Source: Deltaproteobacteria bacterium (GTDB lineage: Bacteria; Desulfobacterota; DSM-4660; Desulfatiglandales; B25-G16). From it: a DNA stretch of 7,075 bases. Positions 6,631 to 7,075 of this stretch are shown here, piece by piece (position 1 is the first letter of the stretch; each line of letters opens with the position of its first letter). The DNA is taken from NCBI GenBank assembly GCA_019308645.1, contig JAFDHR010000134.1, forward strand, positions 1 through 7,075. Reading direction: 5' to 3'. The translations under genes were made by a program, and so were the position numbers. The notes beneath the pieces were generated by a model. That model was not told where the DNA came from. It was given only the letters and a program-made list of their open reading frames with translations, and made no database searches.

Positions 6631-7075
6631 TATTACCGGTAGCATGCGACAATCTGACAGGAGAGGCCCTCAACGAATATGGCCAGCAGATTGACCAGGC
6701 CGATGTCTTGTTGATTATGACATGCGCCTTTGGGGTGCAGACCATCGCCAGGCAGTTACAACAAATGGTTGTCCCTGCCCTGGATACCCTATTCATCGGA
6801 AAAGAGAACGGCATTGGCCAATTTGATGAGATATGCAGCCAATGCGGTACCTGCATCTTAGGAGAGACAGGGGGGATATGTCCAGTGACATCGTGCCATA
6901 AGGGGCTGGTTAATGGCCCATGCGGTGGCACAAATAATGGTAAATGCGAGATAGATTCGGAAAAGGATTGTGCATGGACCCTGATTTACAATCGGTTGAA
7001 AGAGTTGGGCTGCCTGGATCTAATGAAAACATACCAGAAACCGCGAAATCATCAAGGAGAGCCCTCACCAGGGAA
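6627..7075 (+). CDS. metV: metV 3' fragment (C-terminal part of the methylene-THF reductase partner subunit), runs off the window
   Basis: From ATG 6627 there are 149 codons to the window edge with no stop. The protein carries the hallmark cysteine pattern of MetV (the domain also called MTHFR_C): ACDN at 6-9, TCAFG at 32-36, CSQCGTC at 70-76, GGICPVTSC at 82-90, GPCGG at 97-101, GKCE at 105-108 and DCAW at 114-117, followed by LIYNRLKELG. MetV is the iron-sulfur/zinc-type subunit that joins MetF in anaerobic methylene-tetrahydrofolate reductases and connects it to different electron donors. The natural N-terminus lies in the upstream frame (6436-6630). ATG 6627 overlaps that fragment's TGA in an ATGA arrangement, so re-initiation is conceivable, but no good Shine-Dalgarno sequence sits at the usual distance (AAGGA at 6604-6608 is 18 bases away). 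The C-terminal GEPSPG suggests that only a few residues are missing; metF would be expected next. Confidence 0.85.
   Translation, partial: MILPVACDNLTGEALNEYGQQIDQADVLLIMTCAFGVQTIARQLQQMVVPALDTLFIGKENGIGQFDEICSQCGTCILGETGGICPVTSCHKGLVNGPCGGTNNGKCEIDSEKDCAWTLIYNRLKELGCLDLMKTYQKPRNHQGEPSPG

Noticed and set aside
6602..6931. Reverse-strand open frame of 109 codons
   Set aside because: It is antisense to the cysteine-rich MetV region, whose plus-strand translation is clearly conserved.

Overview
This window carries a tightly packed, single-strand redox operon from a strictly anaerobic bacterium of moderate GC content. Four genes or gene remnants run left to right. The first three encode a soluble, complex-I-like iron-sulfur flavoprotein: a NuoG/formate-dehydrogenase-like large subunit (2-2662), a NuoE-like [2Fe-2S] subunit (2785-3270) and a NuoF-like NADH/FMN subunit fused to a GltD/NfnB-like FAD/NADPH module (3324-6446). 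They are followed by metV, the iron-sulfur/zinc-type partner subunit of methylene-tetrahydrofolate reductase, which is damaged as written and runs off the right edge (6436-7075). metV points to the Wood-Ljungdahl pathway. An anaerobe such as a sulfate-reducing or syntrophic Desulfobacterota, or an acetogen, fits best, but this is an inference from gene content and no taxonomic marker is present.

In a working model, NADH is oxidised at the FMN of the NuoF part. Electrons are spread over the Fe-S clusters of NuoE, NuoF and the large subunit, and the GltD-like part handles NADP(H). This NuoF+GltD arrangement resembles the described Sporomusa-type Nfn (Stn) electron-bifurcating transhydrogenase. 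The neighbouring metV suggests that the complex supplies or receives electrons for methylene-/methyl-tetrahydrofolate interconversion. The large subunit has a full formate-dehydrogenase fold, but the three active-site residues are replaced: the Sec/Cys by Ser352, the following His by Gly353, and the Arg apparently by Ala545. It is therefore probably an electron-wiring subunit and not a formate dehydrogenase.

Three DNA-level oddities stand out. (1) The gap between genes 1 and 2 holds a head-to-head array of 7-bp repeats (2650-2721) that can fold into a long hairpin and includes the stop codon of gene 1. (2) metV contains a perfect 20-bp tandem duplication (6578-6617) that shifts its frame; deleting one copy restores a normal MetV sequence. 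(3) The metV frame has no usable start codon before its first conserved Cys motif, and runs directly out of the stop of the upstream gene. metV is therefore either a recent pseudogene, a split gene, or affected by assembly errors.

Layout: 2-2662 gene 1; 2663-2784 repeat-bearing gap; 2785-3270 gene 2; 3271-3323 short gap with an RBS; 3324-6446 gene 3; 6436-7075 broken metV, whose 3' end (and probably metF) lies outside. No tRNA, rRNA, CRISPR array or insertion sequence was seen. No promoter is visible, because the operon starts at or before the left edge.
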